A stretch of DNA of 64,000 bases, taken from assembly GCA_964645405.1 (NCBI GenBank), contig CAZYCA010000015.1, forward strand, positions 23,562 through 87,561, in the 5' to 3' direction. Origin of the DNA: JAMWDF01 sp964645405. Its GTDB lineage: Bacteria; Ratteibacteria; UBA8468; B48-G9; DSTR01. The notes beneath the pieces were generated by a model. That model was given only the letters and a program-made list of their open reading frames with translations, did not search any database and had not been told where the DNA came from. Made by a program: the position numbers and the translations under genes. Each line of letters starts with the position of its first letter. Position 1 is the stretch's first letter. Positions 15,236 to 24,170 of this stretch are shown here, piece by piece.

Positions 15236-16486
15236 ATGGAAAGGATTGAATTTATTTGCGTTGGTACGGAACTGCTGGTAGAAAAGGTTAACACCAATGT
15301 TATCCTGGTAAGTGAATATCTTGCTAAAGCTGGTTTAATGCTCCAGAGAAATACGGTGGTGCCTGATAGACAGGAGGAAATTGCCGATTGTCTCAGGGAA
15401 TCTTTATCGCGCAGCCAGGTGGTACTGGTAAGTGGCGGATTAGGACCGACCTTTGATGATGTTACCCGTGAAGCAGTCGCATCTGTCTTCCAGCGGAAAC
15501 TTATTTTCAGTTCAGAAATCTGGGAAAAGATCCAGGCTTATTTTCACCACAGGCAGGTGAAGGTTCCGGAAATAGCTAAAAAGCAAGCCTATCTCATTGA
15601 GGGAAGCAAGATTTTGCCGAATAAAAGGGGAACAGCACCTGGTTTACTGCTGGAGGAAAAAGAAAGTGGAAAACTGGTAATACTTCTTCCTGGTCCACCT
15701 TCAGAGCTGGAAGGAATGCTGGTGGAGTGTGTCTTGCCTTTTCTAAAGGATTTCTTTCATTTTTCGGAAAAGAAATATTTCCGTTTTGGCATCGCTGGAC
15801 TTCCGGAATCGCTTGTAGAAGAAAAATCCTGTGATTTACGGAAACGTTATTCCGAAAAAGTTCAATTCACGATTATCACTGTCCCCGGGATGATTGAATT
15901 GCTGTGCCAGACCACAAAAGAGAATAAGAGCCTCTGTCTGGAAATGGAGAAAGAATTAAAAGAAATTTTTGGTGATTCTTTTCTGGGTTTAAATCCCCCT
16001 ACCCTGCCAGAAATTGTAGGAAAACTTCTTCAGCAAAAAAAACTGACACTGGCTGCGGCGGAATCGTGTACCGGCGGGCTTCTTGGAGCCAGAATTACTG
16101 ATATCCCTGGAAGTTCAGTTTATTTCAAGGGTTCCATAGTGGCTTACAGCAACCGCTGGAAGAGAAGACTGCTGAAGGTCCCTCCTACTCTTTTAAGAAA
16201 GTACGGCGCGGTTAGCCAGGAAGTAGCCCTGGCCATGGCTAAGGGCGCCAAAAAAGCTGGTCAGGCAGATGTGGCAATTAGTATCACTGGCATTGCCGGG
16301 CCCGGCGGGGCAAGCCCAGAAAAACCTCCTGGTCTGGTATGGATGGCAGTTGTTCTTCCAGATAAAAAGACAGTAAGCAGAAGGTTTCTTTTTTCCGGGA
16401 CAAGAACCCAGATTAGAGAGAGAGCAGTTTTTTCCGCTCTGGAGTTTTTAAGACAAGTAATTGCTAACCGGGAAAAGAAAAAATGA
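15236..16486 (+). CDS. cinA: CinA family nicotinamide-nucleotide amidohydrolase
   Basis: The ATG at 15236 follows GGAAAGG and gives a 416-residue protein. The N-terminal molybdopterin-binding-like domain has ICVGTELLVEKVNTN and VSGGLGPTFDDVTREAV. The C-terminal CinA amidase domain has AAAESCTGGLLGARITDIPGSS with the catalytic Ser, and ITGIAGPGG. The family hydrolyses NMN to NaMN and can act on ADP-ribose, recycling pyridine nucleotides; in Gram-positives it is tied to competence. Full length. Its stop overlaps mltG as ATGA. Confidence 0.93.
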   Translation: MERIEFICVGTELLVEKVNTNVILVSEYLAKAGLMLQRNTVVPDRQEEIADCLRESLSRSQVVLVSGGLGPTFDDVTREAVASVFQRKLIFSSEIWEKIQAYFHHRQVKVPEIAKKQAYLIEGSKILPNKRGTAPGLLLEEKESGKLVILLPGPPSELEGMLVECVLPFLKDFFHFSEKKYFRFGIAGLPESLVEEKSCDLRKRYSEKVQFTIITVPGMIELLCQTTKENKSLCLEMEKELKEIFGDSFLGLNPPTLPEIVGKLLQQKKLTLAAAESCTGGLLGARITDIPGSSVYFKGSIVAYSNRWKRRLLKVPPTLLRKYGAVSQEVALAMAKGAKKAGQADVAISITGIAGPGGASPEKPPGLVWMAVVLPDKKTVSRRFLFSGTRTQIRERAVFSALEFLRQVIANREKKK

Positions 16487-17469
16487 AAAGAAGCTGGCTG
16501 GTTGTCATCCTGATGGTTTTTGCTGGCGGCTGGATGCTGATTAAATTAATAACCGTTCCTCCTCTGGTTAAGGAAGCAAAACTTGTTGAGGTTCCAGAGG
16601 GCTATACAGCTGTGGGAATTGCCCATTTGCTGAAGAGAGAGAATATTATTCGGAGGGTTTCCTGGTTTCTCTTTCTTACTCACAGGATGAAAGTCCAGGG
16701 AAAACTGCAGTCTGGCATTTATGAATTTTATGGAAGAACACCCCTGAAAACAGTGATACACAAGTTAGTTCAGGGTCAGGTAGCGTTAATCAAGATAGTA
16801 ATTCCAGAAGGTTCCAGATGTCAGGAGATTGGAAGTATCCTGGAAAAAAAGAAAGTTATAACGCAAAAAGATTTTCTGGAATATGCCCGGCAACGGGGTC
16901 TGGAAGGTTTTCTTTTCCCGGATACATATTTTTTCCCTATCAAGGTAAATGTAGATACGGTGGTCAACAGAATGATTGAAAATTTCTACAAACAATTTGC
17001 TTCCTGCTATGGCCAGGAAAAACTGGACCTCACAGAAAAGGAAATCAAGAAAATCGTTATTGTAGCTTCCATTGTAGAGAAAGAAGCCCAGGTTGATAGC
17101 GAAAGACCGATAATTGCTTCGGTGGTTTACAACAGGTTGAAAAAACGGCTGCCGTTACAAATTTGTGCCACAGTGGAATATGCTCTGGGTACGCATAAAT
17201 CGCGACTCAGCGTTCTGGATTTAAAGATTGATTCACCCTATAATACCTACCGGTATCGGGGATTACCCCCTGGTCCTATCTGTAATCCCGGGAAAAAATC
17301 CCTTCTTGCAGCACTCCATCCTGCCAGAACTGATTATCTCTTTTTTGTCACCAAGGGAGATGGTACTCATCATTTCTCCAGAACTTATAACGAGCACGCT
17401 TCTGCCATCAAAATTTATCTGGATAAAGCAGTTAGTGGTGAGACGCAACTAGCTATTATTGTGGACTGA
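16483..17469 (+). CDS. mltG: endolytic transglycosylase MltG (YceG)
   Basis: A 328-residue membrane-anchored protein: one N-terminal transmembrane helix (residues 5-24), a LysM-like region (EVPEGYTAVGIAHLLKREN) and the YceG catalytic domain. The catalytic glutamate lies in ASIVEKEAQVDSERP and the substrate groove in DSPYNTYRYRGLPPGPICNPG. It cuts nascent glycan strands and so ends peptidoglycan polymerisation. The start overlaps the cinA stop as ATGA. It is the last gene of this plus-strand run, 14 bases from the convergent tsaD end. Confidence 0.93.
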   Translation: MKRSWLVVILMVFAGGWMLIKLITVPPLVKEAKLVEVPEGYTAVGIAHLLKRENIIRRVSWFLFLTHRMKVQGKLQSGIYEFYGRTPLKTVIHKLVQGQVALIKIVIPEGSRCQEIGSILEKKKVITQKDFLEYARQRGLEGFLFPDTYFFPIKVNVDTVVNRMIENFYKQFASCYGQEKLDLTEKEIKKIVIVASIVEKEAQVDSERPIIASVVYNRLKKRLPLQICATVEYALGTHKSRLSVLDLKIDSPYNTYRYRGLPPGPICNPGKKSLLAALHPARTDYLFFVTKGDGTHHFSRTYNEHASAIKIYLDKAVSGETQLAIIVD

Positions 17470-17483
17470 GCAAGCAATTCTTC

Positions 17484-18467
17484 TTACTGTTTGGTAGGGA
17501 CTACAGTGATCTTATCAGAAATAGCTTTTGCGCCGGTTTCTATTAAAGCTGCGGTCAGGATAGCCACCATGGCTCCGTTATCCAGACAGAGGCTGGCTGG
17601 TGGAAGCAAGGGCTTTACACCCTCCTTTTTTAGAAACTTTGTTATCCTTCCTGCGAGATAACGGTTTCTGATGACTCCGCCACCAAAAAGAAAACTTTTT
17701 ACTGGGAAACGAGCCAGAGCTCTTCTTATTTTTTCTACCAGGATATCACCTACAGTTTTCTGAAAGCTGGCACAGATATCAGGTAAATCCTTCTGTCCAT
17801 ATTTTTTGATGTGATATAAAAGGGCTGTTTTCAAACCACTGAAACTGAAGTTCAAAGAATTACTGGAAAGAAGTGCCCTGGGGAAATGATAACGGAAGGG
17901 GTCACCAGTTTTAGCCATCTTTTCAATCTCTGGGCCCCCGGGGTAAGTCAGGTTTAACATGCGTGCCACCTTGTCAAAAGTTTCCCCGCAGGCATCATCC
18001 AGGGTCTGTCCGATTAAACGCAGGTGTGTTTTGTCTCTCAAAAAATAGAAGCTGGTGTGACCACCTGAGACCACCAGTCCCAGGCAGGGAAAAGATAGTT
18101 CTGGATGCAGGAAGTTAGCTGCCAGATGTGCATGGAGATGATTGACGGTATAAAGCGGTACTTTCAGAGCGTAGGATAAACCGGCAGCAAAACAGACACC
18201 TACCAGAAGAGAACCTTTCAATCCTGGCTCTGAAGTCACTCCTATAGCCTGGATAGATTCAGGTTTCAATCCACTTTTTTGTAGTGCCAGTAGCCAGAGT
18301 CTATCAATCCTGCTACAGTGTGCGCGGCTGGCCAGTTCCGGTACAACTCCTCCATAGACAGCGTGGATATCCTCCTGGGAAGCAATGATATTAGCAGCAA
18401 GAAAAGAATCTTTCAAAATCGCCACTCCAGTCTCATCACAGGATGTTTCTATGCCCAGAATAACCAT
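17484..18467 (-). CDS. tsaD: tRNA N6-adenosine threonylcarbamoyltransferase
   Basis: A 327-residue ASKHA-fold protein starting MVILGIETSCDETGVAILKD. The metal-binding HLHAHLAANF motif, VSGGHTSFYFL and LFGGGVIRNRYL are all TsaD signatures. It transfers the threonylcarbamoyl group onto A37 of ANN-decoding tRNAs with TsaB, TsaC and TsaE, none of which are in the window. Length is usual (about 330). It ends a long minus-strand run, 14 bases from the convergent mltG gene. Confidence 0.96.
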   Translation of the reverse strand: MVILGIETSCDETGVAILKDSFLAANIIASQEDIHAVYGGVVPELASRAHCSRIDRLWLLALQKSGLKPESIQAIGVTSEPGLKGSLLVGVCFAAGLSYALKVPLYTVNHLHAHLAANFLHPELSFPCLGLVVSGGHTSFYFLRDKTHLRLIGQTLDDACGETFDKVARMLNLTYPGGPEIEKMAKTGDPFRYHFPRALLSSNSLNFSFSGLKTALLYHIKKYGQKDLPDICASFQKTVGDILVEKIRRALARFPVKSFLFGGGVIRNRYLAGRITKFLKKEGVKPLLPPASLCLDNGAMVAILTAALIETGAKAISDKITVVPTKQ

Positions 18468-18478
18468 GGGAGAAATTA

Positions 18479-19330
18479 TCAGTGAAGAATCTTAGAAACC
18501 AGAACCAGTTGGATATCTGGTTCTAGATACGGTAACTGCTCTTTCAAGACCTGAATTGTTTCCTTTCTTGCATGCCCGATAGCCAGAGCCTGGCCATGTT
18601 TTCTTGCCAGACGCACAGCCAGAAAAAGTTGCTCACGGATGTCCTCGGGGTTGCTGGAATTGTCCAGAAAAACATCCCGCCTGGCAGCTGGCACACCCAT
18701 GTTTTTCGCCAGGTGGTACCCGCAGGAATTAGTTGCTGTCATGCTGTCCACAAAATAAAGGCCATGCTGCTTGATGGCTTCCAGAAGGATTTTCATCTTT
18801 TCTTCATCAGTGGTGAAAAATGAACCCATATGATTATTTACACCTTCTACAGGCTCACCTATGGCTTCCAGGTTTTTTTTCAGCTGTTCTCTGATTTCCT
18901 CATCAGTCATTTCCATTTTCAGCAATCCCTGGTCATGGCAGACAGCAGGCAATTTAGCTTCCAGGGGTAGATGGAGAAGAAGTTCCTTGTTTTTTGCCTT
19001 TCTTAATCTCCGGGCACAGGCTTTTGTCTCGGAGGCAAAGGGAAGAACCGCTAAGGTGAGCGGTTGCTCCATCTCCGCCAGCTGATTTGCCAGATTCAGT
19101 GACCAGCCAATGTCATCAATAACAATTGCCAGGTATTTTTTCTCGTGAGGAAAAAGTTTATTTATCTTGCTAACTTTAGCCGGTGGTAAAGAAAAAGGTC
19201 TGAACGAAAATGGTTGCCTGATTATTCTTATGAGTTTCAGGCTCACAATCAGAATGCAGAGAACCAGAAAAAGAATCAAGGGCAGAGCCCAGGAAAGAAC
19301 CTTTGCTGGTTTTTTGTTCTGGTTAGACAT
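18479..19330 (-). CDS. YibQ-like divergent polysaccharide deacetylase
   Basis: A 283-residue protein with an N-terminal transmembrane anchor (residues about 13-36). The following domain matches the divergent polysaccharide deacetylase family (DUF610, YibQ): LAIVIDDIGWSLNLANQLAEM, LHLPLEAK, GVNNHMGSFFTTDEEKM, LYFVDSMTA and LAIGHARKETI. The paired aspartates (IDDIG) and the NNHMGS histidine fit the catalytic barrel. It probably acts in the periplasm on a cell-envelope polysaccharide. It lies 11 bases before tsaD and 41 bases after the S41 protease gene. Confidence 0.87.
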   Translation of the reverse strand: MSNQNKKPAKVLSWALPLILFLVLCILIVSLKLIRIIRQPFSFRPFSLPPAKVSKINKLFPHEKKYLAIVIDDIGWSLNLANQLAEMEQPLTLAVLPFASETKACARRLRKAKNKELLLHLPLEAKLPAVCHDQGLLKMEMTDEEIREQLKKNLEAIGEPVEGVNNHMGSFFTTDEEKMKILLEAIKQHGLYFVDSMTATNSCGYHLAKNMGVPAARRDVFLDNSSNPEDIREQLFLAVRLARKHGQALAIGHARKETIQVLKEQLPYLEPDIQLVLVSKILH

Positions 19331-19371
19331 AGAAAGTTCTTTACCCGGGTTTCCAGAAAAATCCGGTTTTC

Positions 19372-20580
19372 TTAGCCTGGTTTCTGGGAGAGAACAAGAT
19401 TTTTCAGCTCCTCCAGAGCCTTCTGGAACTGCAGGTCTTTTTCCTCGGTCGGGATTATGGCTTCATCTTCCGGTAGTTTTACTTCCACGTCAGGAGATAT
19501 ACCCTGTCCTTCAATGCAGACACCCCTGGGGGTGTAATAACGGGCAATTGTCAGTTTTAAGGCTGAACCATCACTCAACTGGATAAGGTTTTGCACAGAA
19601 CCCTTGCCAAAAGTTTTCTGACCAACAGAGCGACAGCCTGTCAGATTATCGTGGAGAGCACCAAGCAAAATTTCAGAAGCACTGGCACTGCCACCATTGG
19701 TTAAAATCACCACCGGTTTGGTCCAGAGAGGTTTTTTCCGGCTATGGAAGACATTCTTGTCTTTACTTTCCCTGCCCTGGGTATAAACAATAAGTTTGCC
19801 CGGGGGAAGAAAAAGCTCGCTGGTTTCTATTGCTGAAGAAAGCAGTCCACCGGGATTATTACGCAAATCAAGGATTAGACCAGTCAGTTTCTTATCTTCA
19901 AATTCCACCAGGTGTCTGGCGAGGTCTTCTGCTGTTCTTTCCTGGAATTCGGTGAGGCGAATGTAACCAAACTCACCAAAGATTTTCGGTTTGACTGATT
20001 TTACCTTGATTGTATCTCTGGTAAGTGTCAGTTTAATAAGCCTGGGGGAACCCTCACGCATGATACTGATGGAAACCTGAGTACCTTTTTTCCCGCGCAA
20101 TTTCCTGGCTGCTTCCATGGTGGAATATCCCTTGGTGGAAACACCATCTATTTCTATAATACGGTCGCCTGGTTTCACTCCTGCTCTCCAGGCCGGGGTA
20201 TCTTCAATAGGGCTGACCACAGTGACAATGTTATCCTTCAGGGTAATCTCCATACCCACACCTTCAAATTCTCCCTGGGTTTCTATCTGCAACTCATTTC
20301 TTACCTCGGGTTCCAGAAAAGCACTGTAAGGGTCCAGAGAAAGCAGCATTCCCTTCAGAGCACCATAAATGAGTTTTTTATCATCAACAGGTTCCACATA
20401 CTGTTTGCGGACAATCTCAATGGCATCCACAAACATGTCCAGTTGCTGATAAAGAAGTTCCTCGTTTTTTCTTCCCTGGGAGTTCCGGACATCACTGCCG
20501 AAAATAAAGGCCAGGATAAGAAAACCGATAACCCCTAATGTAATTCTGGCACGCAGCACATTAAGTTTTCTGTCTTCCAT
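19372..20580 (-). CDS. S41 family C-terminal processing protease
   Basis: A 402-residue protein with an N-terminal signal anchor (residues about 11-28), a CtpA N-terminal segment, a PDZ domain (about 100-180, GVGMEITLKDNIVTVVSPIEDTPAWRAG) and the S41 peptidase domain. The catalytic serine is in NGGSASASEILLGAL and the lysine in GQKTFGKGSVQ. Such tail-specific proteases cut C-termini of periplasmic proteins, often enzymes of cell-wall turnover, and a LysM/NlpC hydrolase gene lies in the same run. It overlaps the end of gatB by 20 bases. Confidence 0.93.
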   Translation of the reverse strand: MEDRKLNVLRARITLGVIGFLILAFIFGSDVRNSQGRKNEELLYQQLDMFVDAIEIVRKQYVEPVDDKKLIYGALKGMLLSLDPYSAFLEPEVRNELQIETQGEFEGVGMEITLKDNIVTVVSPIEDTPAWRAGVKPGDRIIEIDGVSTKGYSTMEAARKLRGKKGTQVSISIMREGSPRLIKLTLTRDTIKVKSVKPKIFGEFGYIRLTEFQERTAEDLARHLVEFEDKKLTGLILDLRNNPGGLLSSAIETSELFLPPGKLIVYTQGRESKDKNVFHSRKKPLWTKPVVILTNGGSASASEILLGALHDNLTGCRSVGQKTFGKGSVQNLIQLSDGSALKLTIARYYTPRGVCIEGQGISPDVEVKLPEDEAIIPTEEKDLQFQKALEELKNLVLSQKPG

Positions 20581-21991
20581 CTCTATACCTCCGCAGCAAA
20601 TTTTCCACTATCTTCGGGTTGGCCTTGCCCCTGGTTTTTTTCATCACCTGACCCATAAGAAAGCCAATAGCTTTCTCTGTGCCCTGACAGAAATCACGGA
20701 AAGCTTTTTCATTTTCGGCAATAACTTGCTTTACAATAGACTGCAGAGTATCCTGGTCCTTTAACTGCGCCAGTTGTTTTTCCTCTACTACCTGCGCCGG
20801 TCGCTTCCCGGTAGCAAATGTCTCGCGCAAAACTTCCTTGGCTGCAGTCTGGGTAATTATACCATCATTTACCATTTTCACCAATTCCACAAGAAGTTCT
20901 GGACTAACCGGTTGCTCTTGAAGGGAACATTTTTTTTCCTTGAGAAGACTGGCAAGTTCACCCATAATCCAGTTGGCCAGGATTCTACCCTGTTGATATA
21001 TCTTGACACAGTCTTCAAAATAATCTGCCACTTCCTTTTCCGCAGTGATTACTTCTGCCTCATAATCGGAAAGGGAATAATCCTGCATAAAACGAAGGCG
21101 TCTGGACTGGGGAAGTTCCACCATTTCACCAGCTATCGTATTCAGCACGCTGGTATCAAGAGTTAAAGGCACCAGGTCAGGTTCAGGAAAATAACGGTAA
21201 TCGCAGGCTTCTTCTTTCCCGCGCATACCTTCAGTAATACCTAAGTTTTCATTCCAGAGTCTTGTTTCCTGGCAAACAGCTTCTCCTGTGGCAAGCTGGT
21301 CTGTCTGGCGGCTGGCTTCATAAGCAAGGGCTTTCCTGACAGATTTAAAGGAGTTGAGATTTTTCACTTCCACTTTGACACCAAAGGAATCCTGACCTTC
21401 CGCTCTTACTGAAATGTTGGCATCACATCGCAGAGAACCTTCCTCCATAGAACAGTCACTGACACCAAGATAACGGAGATTTTGTCTCAGTTTCTGAAGA
21501 AATTCTGCTGCCTCCTCTGGAGTACGGAGATCTGGTTCAGTAACAATCTCCATCAGGGGTATCCCGCTGCGGTTGAAATCAATTAAGGAGAAGGAAGAAC
21601 CCTCCGGATGAAGGAGTTTACCAGCATCTTCCTCCAGATGGATACGTCTTATTCTTACCCGCCGGGTAGAAATATCAAGCCAGCCGCTGGTAGCCAGAGG
21701 TTCTTCGTACTGTGAAATCTGATAGTTTTTGGGTAAATCAGGGTAGAAATAACTTTTCCGGGCAAAACGACAGGTTCTGGCAATCTGGCAGTGAAATGCC
21801 AGGGCAGTTTTCAAAGCAAGCTGGACTGCTTTATAGTTAATCACCGGCAAAACCCCGGGCATACCAAGACAGACAGGGCAGACCTGGCTGTTGGGTGGAG
21901 CTCCAAAGTTTGTGCTACAACCACAAAACATTTTGGACATAGTCGCCATCTCTACGTGAACTTCTAACCCGATAACACTTTCCACCTTCAT
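20561..21991 (-). CDS. gatB: Asp-tRNA(Asn)/Glu-tRNA(Gln) amidotransferase subunit B
   Basis: I chose the ATG at 21991, with GAGGA eight bases upstream, over a TTG five codons earlier. The 476-residue protein has the GatB signatures VIGLEVHVEMATMSKMFCGCS, CPVCLGMPGVLPV and KSYFYPDLPKNYQISQYEEPL. The C-terminal YqeY-like tail is also present. GatB, with GatA and GatC, amidates Glu-tRNA(Gln) or Asp-tRNA(Asn). gatA and gatC are not nearby, so the operon is split in this genome. Confidence 0.96.
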   Translation of the reverse strand: MKVESVIGLEVHVEMATMSKMFCGCSTNFGAPPNSQVCPVCLGMPGVLPVINYKAVQLALKTALAFHCQIARTCRFARKSYFYPDLPKNYQISQYEEPLATSGWLDISTRRVRIRRIHLEEDAGKLLHPEGSSFSLIDFNRSGIPLMEIVTEPDLRTPEEAAEFLQKLRQNLRYLGVSDCSMEEGSLRCDANISVRAEGQDSFGVKVEVKNLNSFKSVRKALAYEASRQTDQLATGEAVCQETRLWNENLGITEGMRGKEEACDYRYFPEPDLVPLTLDTSVLNTIAGEMVELPQSRRLRFMQDYSLSDYEAEVITAEKEVADYFEDCVKIYQQGRILANWIMGELASLLKEKKCSLQEQPVSPELLVELVKMVNDGIITQTAAKEVLRETFATGKRPAQVVEEKQLAQLKDQDTLQSIVKQVIAENEKAFRDFCQGTEKAIGFLMGQVMKKTRGKANPKIVENLLRRYRDGRQKT

Positions 21992-22002
21992 ATAAATCTT
22001 CC

Positions 22003-23013
22003 TCAACTTTTGATGATAGAAGCTGTGAGAAAAGTTTTTTTCCTGCCGCCAGCAGGTAAGGTTAACTGCTGACCCCTTTTTATGGCTTCTGTCAGCTGCG
22101 GCAGACTGGAAAAAGGTTCTAAGGATACGGTATAGGTGCGGCCGTACCAGGGATAGTGAAAACTACCACCAGCGACCCGCCAGAACCAGAGATACCGGAA
22201 AACCTCCAGATCAAACTCCAGACGAAAACCCAGTTTCAGACGCTGATTAACAAGTTCATACACTCCTTCAGACAGATCTGTAAGAAAAATGTTATCCGCA
22301 ACAGTCTCTTTTTCCGAAGGACAGATACTTATGTCTATCTTTTCCCCTTTTTTACCGGCAACCACAGGCCAGGAAAAAGTTCCTGGGGTAAGGTTAGTGA
22401 CTGCTTTTCCATCACCAGCAGTAACAGTGACCGTTGCTTTTTTCAGTCTGATAAAACAATCAGAGGAAAGAAATGGTGAACCAAAAGCCGGGTGGTGTCC
22501 CCAGCAGAAATCCATATCTTCGCCAGCCAGGTTTAATACTTCCTCTTCTATAAAGAGGGAACTTTTTCCTCGCTTTAGGGAAAGAGTTTTCTCCAGGTGG
22601 AAAGGAGTCCTTACAGTGTCCACAGAAAAACAGATGGATAGTTTCTCTGCTGAATCTTCTTTGACAGAATAACGCCAGGGTAAAAGACACACTTCACCGT
22701 GGAGTCCCAATCTGGCACCCTTATACTCACAGGGAAGTCCTGCATTGGGAAAAATTTCCTGCCACCCACCAGGATAACAGTCAAGAAAACAACCGGTATC
22801 ACTGGGTGCCAGATTGTTTCTCGGGGACTGGTAAAAAGGTATGGGACTGCGCCAGAGAAAGTTCACATCATCAGGTTTATAAAGAAATTCAATAATATCA
22901 GTCCCTTTATCCACCAGAATCTGTAAGCGGAGAAGGTCATTCTCCAGAAATAAGATACGGTAACCATTCCACCAGTACTCTGCCCAGCGGCAGCCATCAG
23001 GGCGTGTCAACAT
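22003..23013 (-). CDS. aldose-1-epimerase-like protein (DUF4432-like)
   Basis: From the ATG at 23013 this is a 336-residue galactose-mutarotase-fold protein. Recognisable points are DKGTDIIEFLYKPDDVNFLWRSP near residue 36, GGWQEIFPNAG near 80, a GLHGEVCLLPW block near 103, and GHHPAFGSPFL near residue 173 containing conserved histidines of the mutarotase active site. The best guess is a DUF4432 or aldose 1-epimerase-like enzyme acting on a sugar or sugar phosphate; the substrate is unknown. The start overlaps the NlpC/P60 gene end by 17 bases. A longer start at 23079 would deepen the overlap. Confidence 0.7.
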   Translation of the reverse strand: MLTRPDGCRWAEYWWNGYRILFLENDLLRLQILVDKGTDIIEFLYKPDDVNFLWRSPIPFYQSPRNNLAPSDTGCFLDCYPGGWQEIFPNAGLPCEYKGARLGLHGEVCLLPWRYSVKEDSAEKLSICFSVDTVRTPFHLEKTLSLKRGKSSLFIEEEVLNLAGEDMDFCWGHHPAFGSPFLSSDCFIRLKKATVTVTAGDGKAVTNLTPGTFSWPVVAGKKGEKIDISICPSEKETVADNIFLTDLSEGVYELVNQRLKLGFRLEFDLEVFRYLWFWRVAGGSFHYPWYGRTYTVSLEPFSSLPQLTEAIKRGQQLTLPAGGRKKTFLTASIIKS

Positions 23014-24112
23014 GCTTTTCTTCTCTGACCAGAAGGGAGCCAGAATTATGTCCGCCGAGATACCTGCGGATACCGGCAAAATGCTTAAGAAAATACTTGT
23101 TAGCCAGGGAACCTATCGTTACCTTTCTCTGCAGGGAACTGGCATGAATAAACTGATTGTTACCAATATAGATACCAACGTGATCAACCTGGTTACCCTG
23201 TCTGAAAAAAACCAAATCTCCGGGCTGGGCTTCCTCCAGGCTTACAGCTATTCCAGAGCGGAACTGTTCCTGGGAGGAGTTTGGCAGGTTCAGACCGACA
23301 GCACAATATACATTTCTGACAAGTCCAGAACAGTCTATACCCAGCCAGCTATCTCCACCCAGACGGTATGGTGTCTCCAGAAAACGTTTCGCTTCCTGCA
23401 CCAGACGATCGTTTAAGGTTAACTGGTGGGGTTGGTCTTCTACTTCTGTTTCTGGACTCTGGCGGTCTTCAGATGGTGGGATAACGAGAATTTGATTTTT
23501 CCGCAAAGGTCCGTTTCCTAAAAGATTACTCTGTTTGAGGCTTTCCGCAGAGATACCAAATTGTTCTGCAATGGATTCCAGGGTATCTCCTTCTTTTACT
23601 CTGTAGTAAATCTTTTCCTGGACAGGCAGGATGGGTTTGGGTTCTACTTCTGGAAGAGTGAAGACTGGTGCAGTTTTAAGTTTCAGGCACTGTCCAGCCT
23701 TCAGAAAATTGGTTCTCAGGTTATTCAGCCGCTTTATTTCTGCTACTGGTATTCTTGTTTTCCTGCTGATAGCAGAAAGGCTGTCACCTTTTTTGACCGT
23801 GTAGCACGAAATACTGGTTAAACTGGCTACGCTGGTGCCGGTACCATATTTCTGTTTGTACGTTCTGTATGTTTTTTCCCTGCTGGAAAGAGCCAGGGAT
23901 TTTTTCTGCACCAGAATTCTCTGTCCGCTTTTAATACTGGTGGAGGACAGGCCGTTTTGCTTCATCAAAGTAGAAAGCGGGACATTGTACTTTCTGGCAA
24001 TACTGGAAAGTGTCTCCCCGGGCCTGACCCGGTGATAGTGAGAAACAATAGTTTCTGCGGAAAGACAAAAAGGCAAGGTCAGGAAAAGAACCATCTTTTT
24101 CCCTCTCATCAT
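22997..24112 (-). CDS. LysM-NlpC/P60 peptidoglycan endopeptidase
   Basis: A 371-residue exported protein: signal peptide (residues 1-19), three LysM modules (about 25-70, 103-147 and 167-212; for example YTVKKGDSLSAISRKTRIP), then an NlpC/P60 domain. The catalytic Cys is in IDCSGLVRNVY, the His in DHVGIYIGNNQFIHAS. It should cut gamma-D-Glu-diamino acid bonds in peptidoglycan stem peptides. A GGGGGAGATG ribosome binding site precedes the paired ATGATG start and a promoter lies just upstream. It is the first gene of the run through gatB and tsaD. Confidence 0.92.
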   Translation of the reverse strand: MMRGKKMVLFLTLPFCLSAETIVSHYHRVRPGETLSSIARKYNVPLSTLMKQNGLSSTSIKSGQRILVQKKSLALSSREKTYRTYKQKYGTGTSVASLTSISCYTVKKGDSLSAISRKTRIPVAEIKRLNNLRTNFLKAGQCLKLKTAPVFTLPEVEPKPILPVQEKIYYRVKEGDTLESIAEQFGISAESLKQSNLLGNGPLRKNQILVIPPSEDRQSPETEVEDQPHQLTLNDRLVQEAKRFLETPYRLGGDSWLGIDCSGLVRNVYCAVGLNLPNSSQEQFRSGIAVSLEEAQPGDLVFFRQGNQVDHVGIYIGNNQFIHASSLQRKVTIGSLANKYFLKHFAGIRRYLGGHNSGSLLVREEKHVDTP

Positions 24113-24139
24113 CTCCCCCTGTTTGATTCCCCGTCAACT

Positions 24140-24168
24140 ATTTTACCGCGGGATTTTTTCCCGGACAA
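24140..24168 (-). promoter_or_regulatory. promoter for the LysM/NlpC-gatB-tsaD run
   Basis: On the minus strand TTGTCC (24168-24163), a 17-base spacer and TAAAAT (24145-24140) form a good sigma-70-type promoter in the 58-base gap after cysE. The spacer contains the inverted repeat GGGA/TCCC around an A-run, which may be an operator or simply a short hairpin. Confidence 0.5.
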
Positions 24169-24170
24169 AT

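Noticed and set aside
22156..22672. Plus-strand frames opposite the aldose-epimerase-like gene
   Set aside because: Antisense shadows with no starts, ribosome binding sites or known domains.
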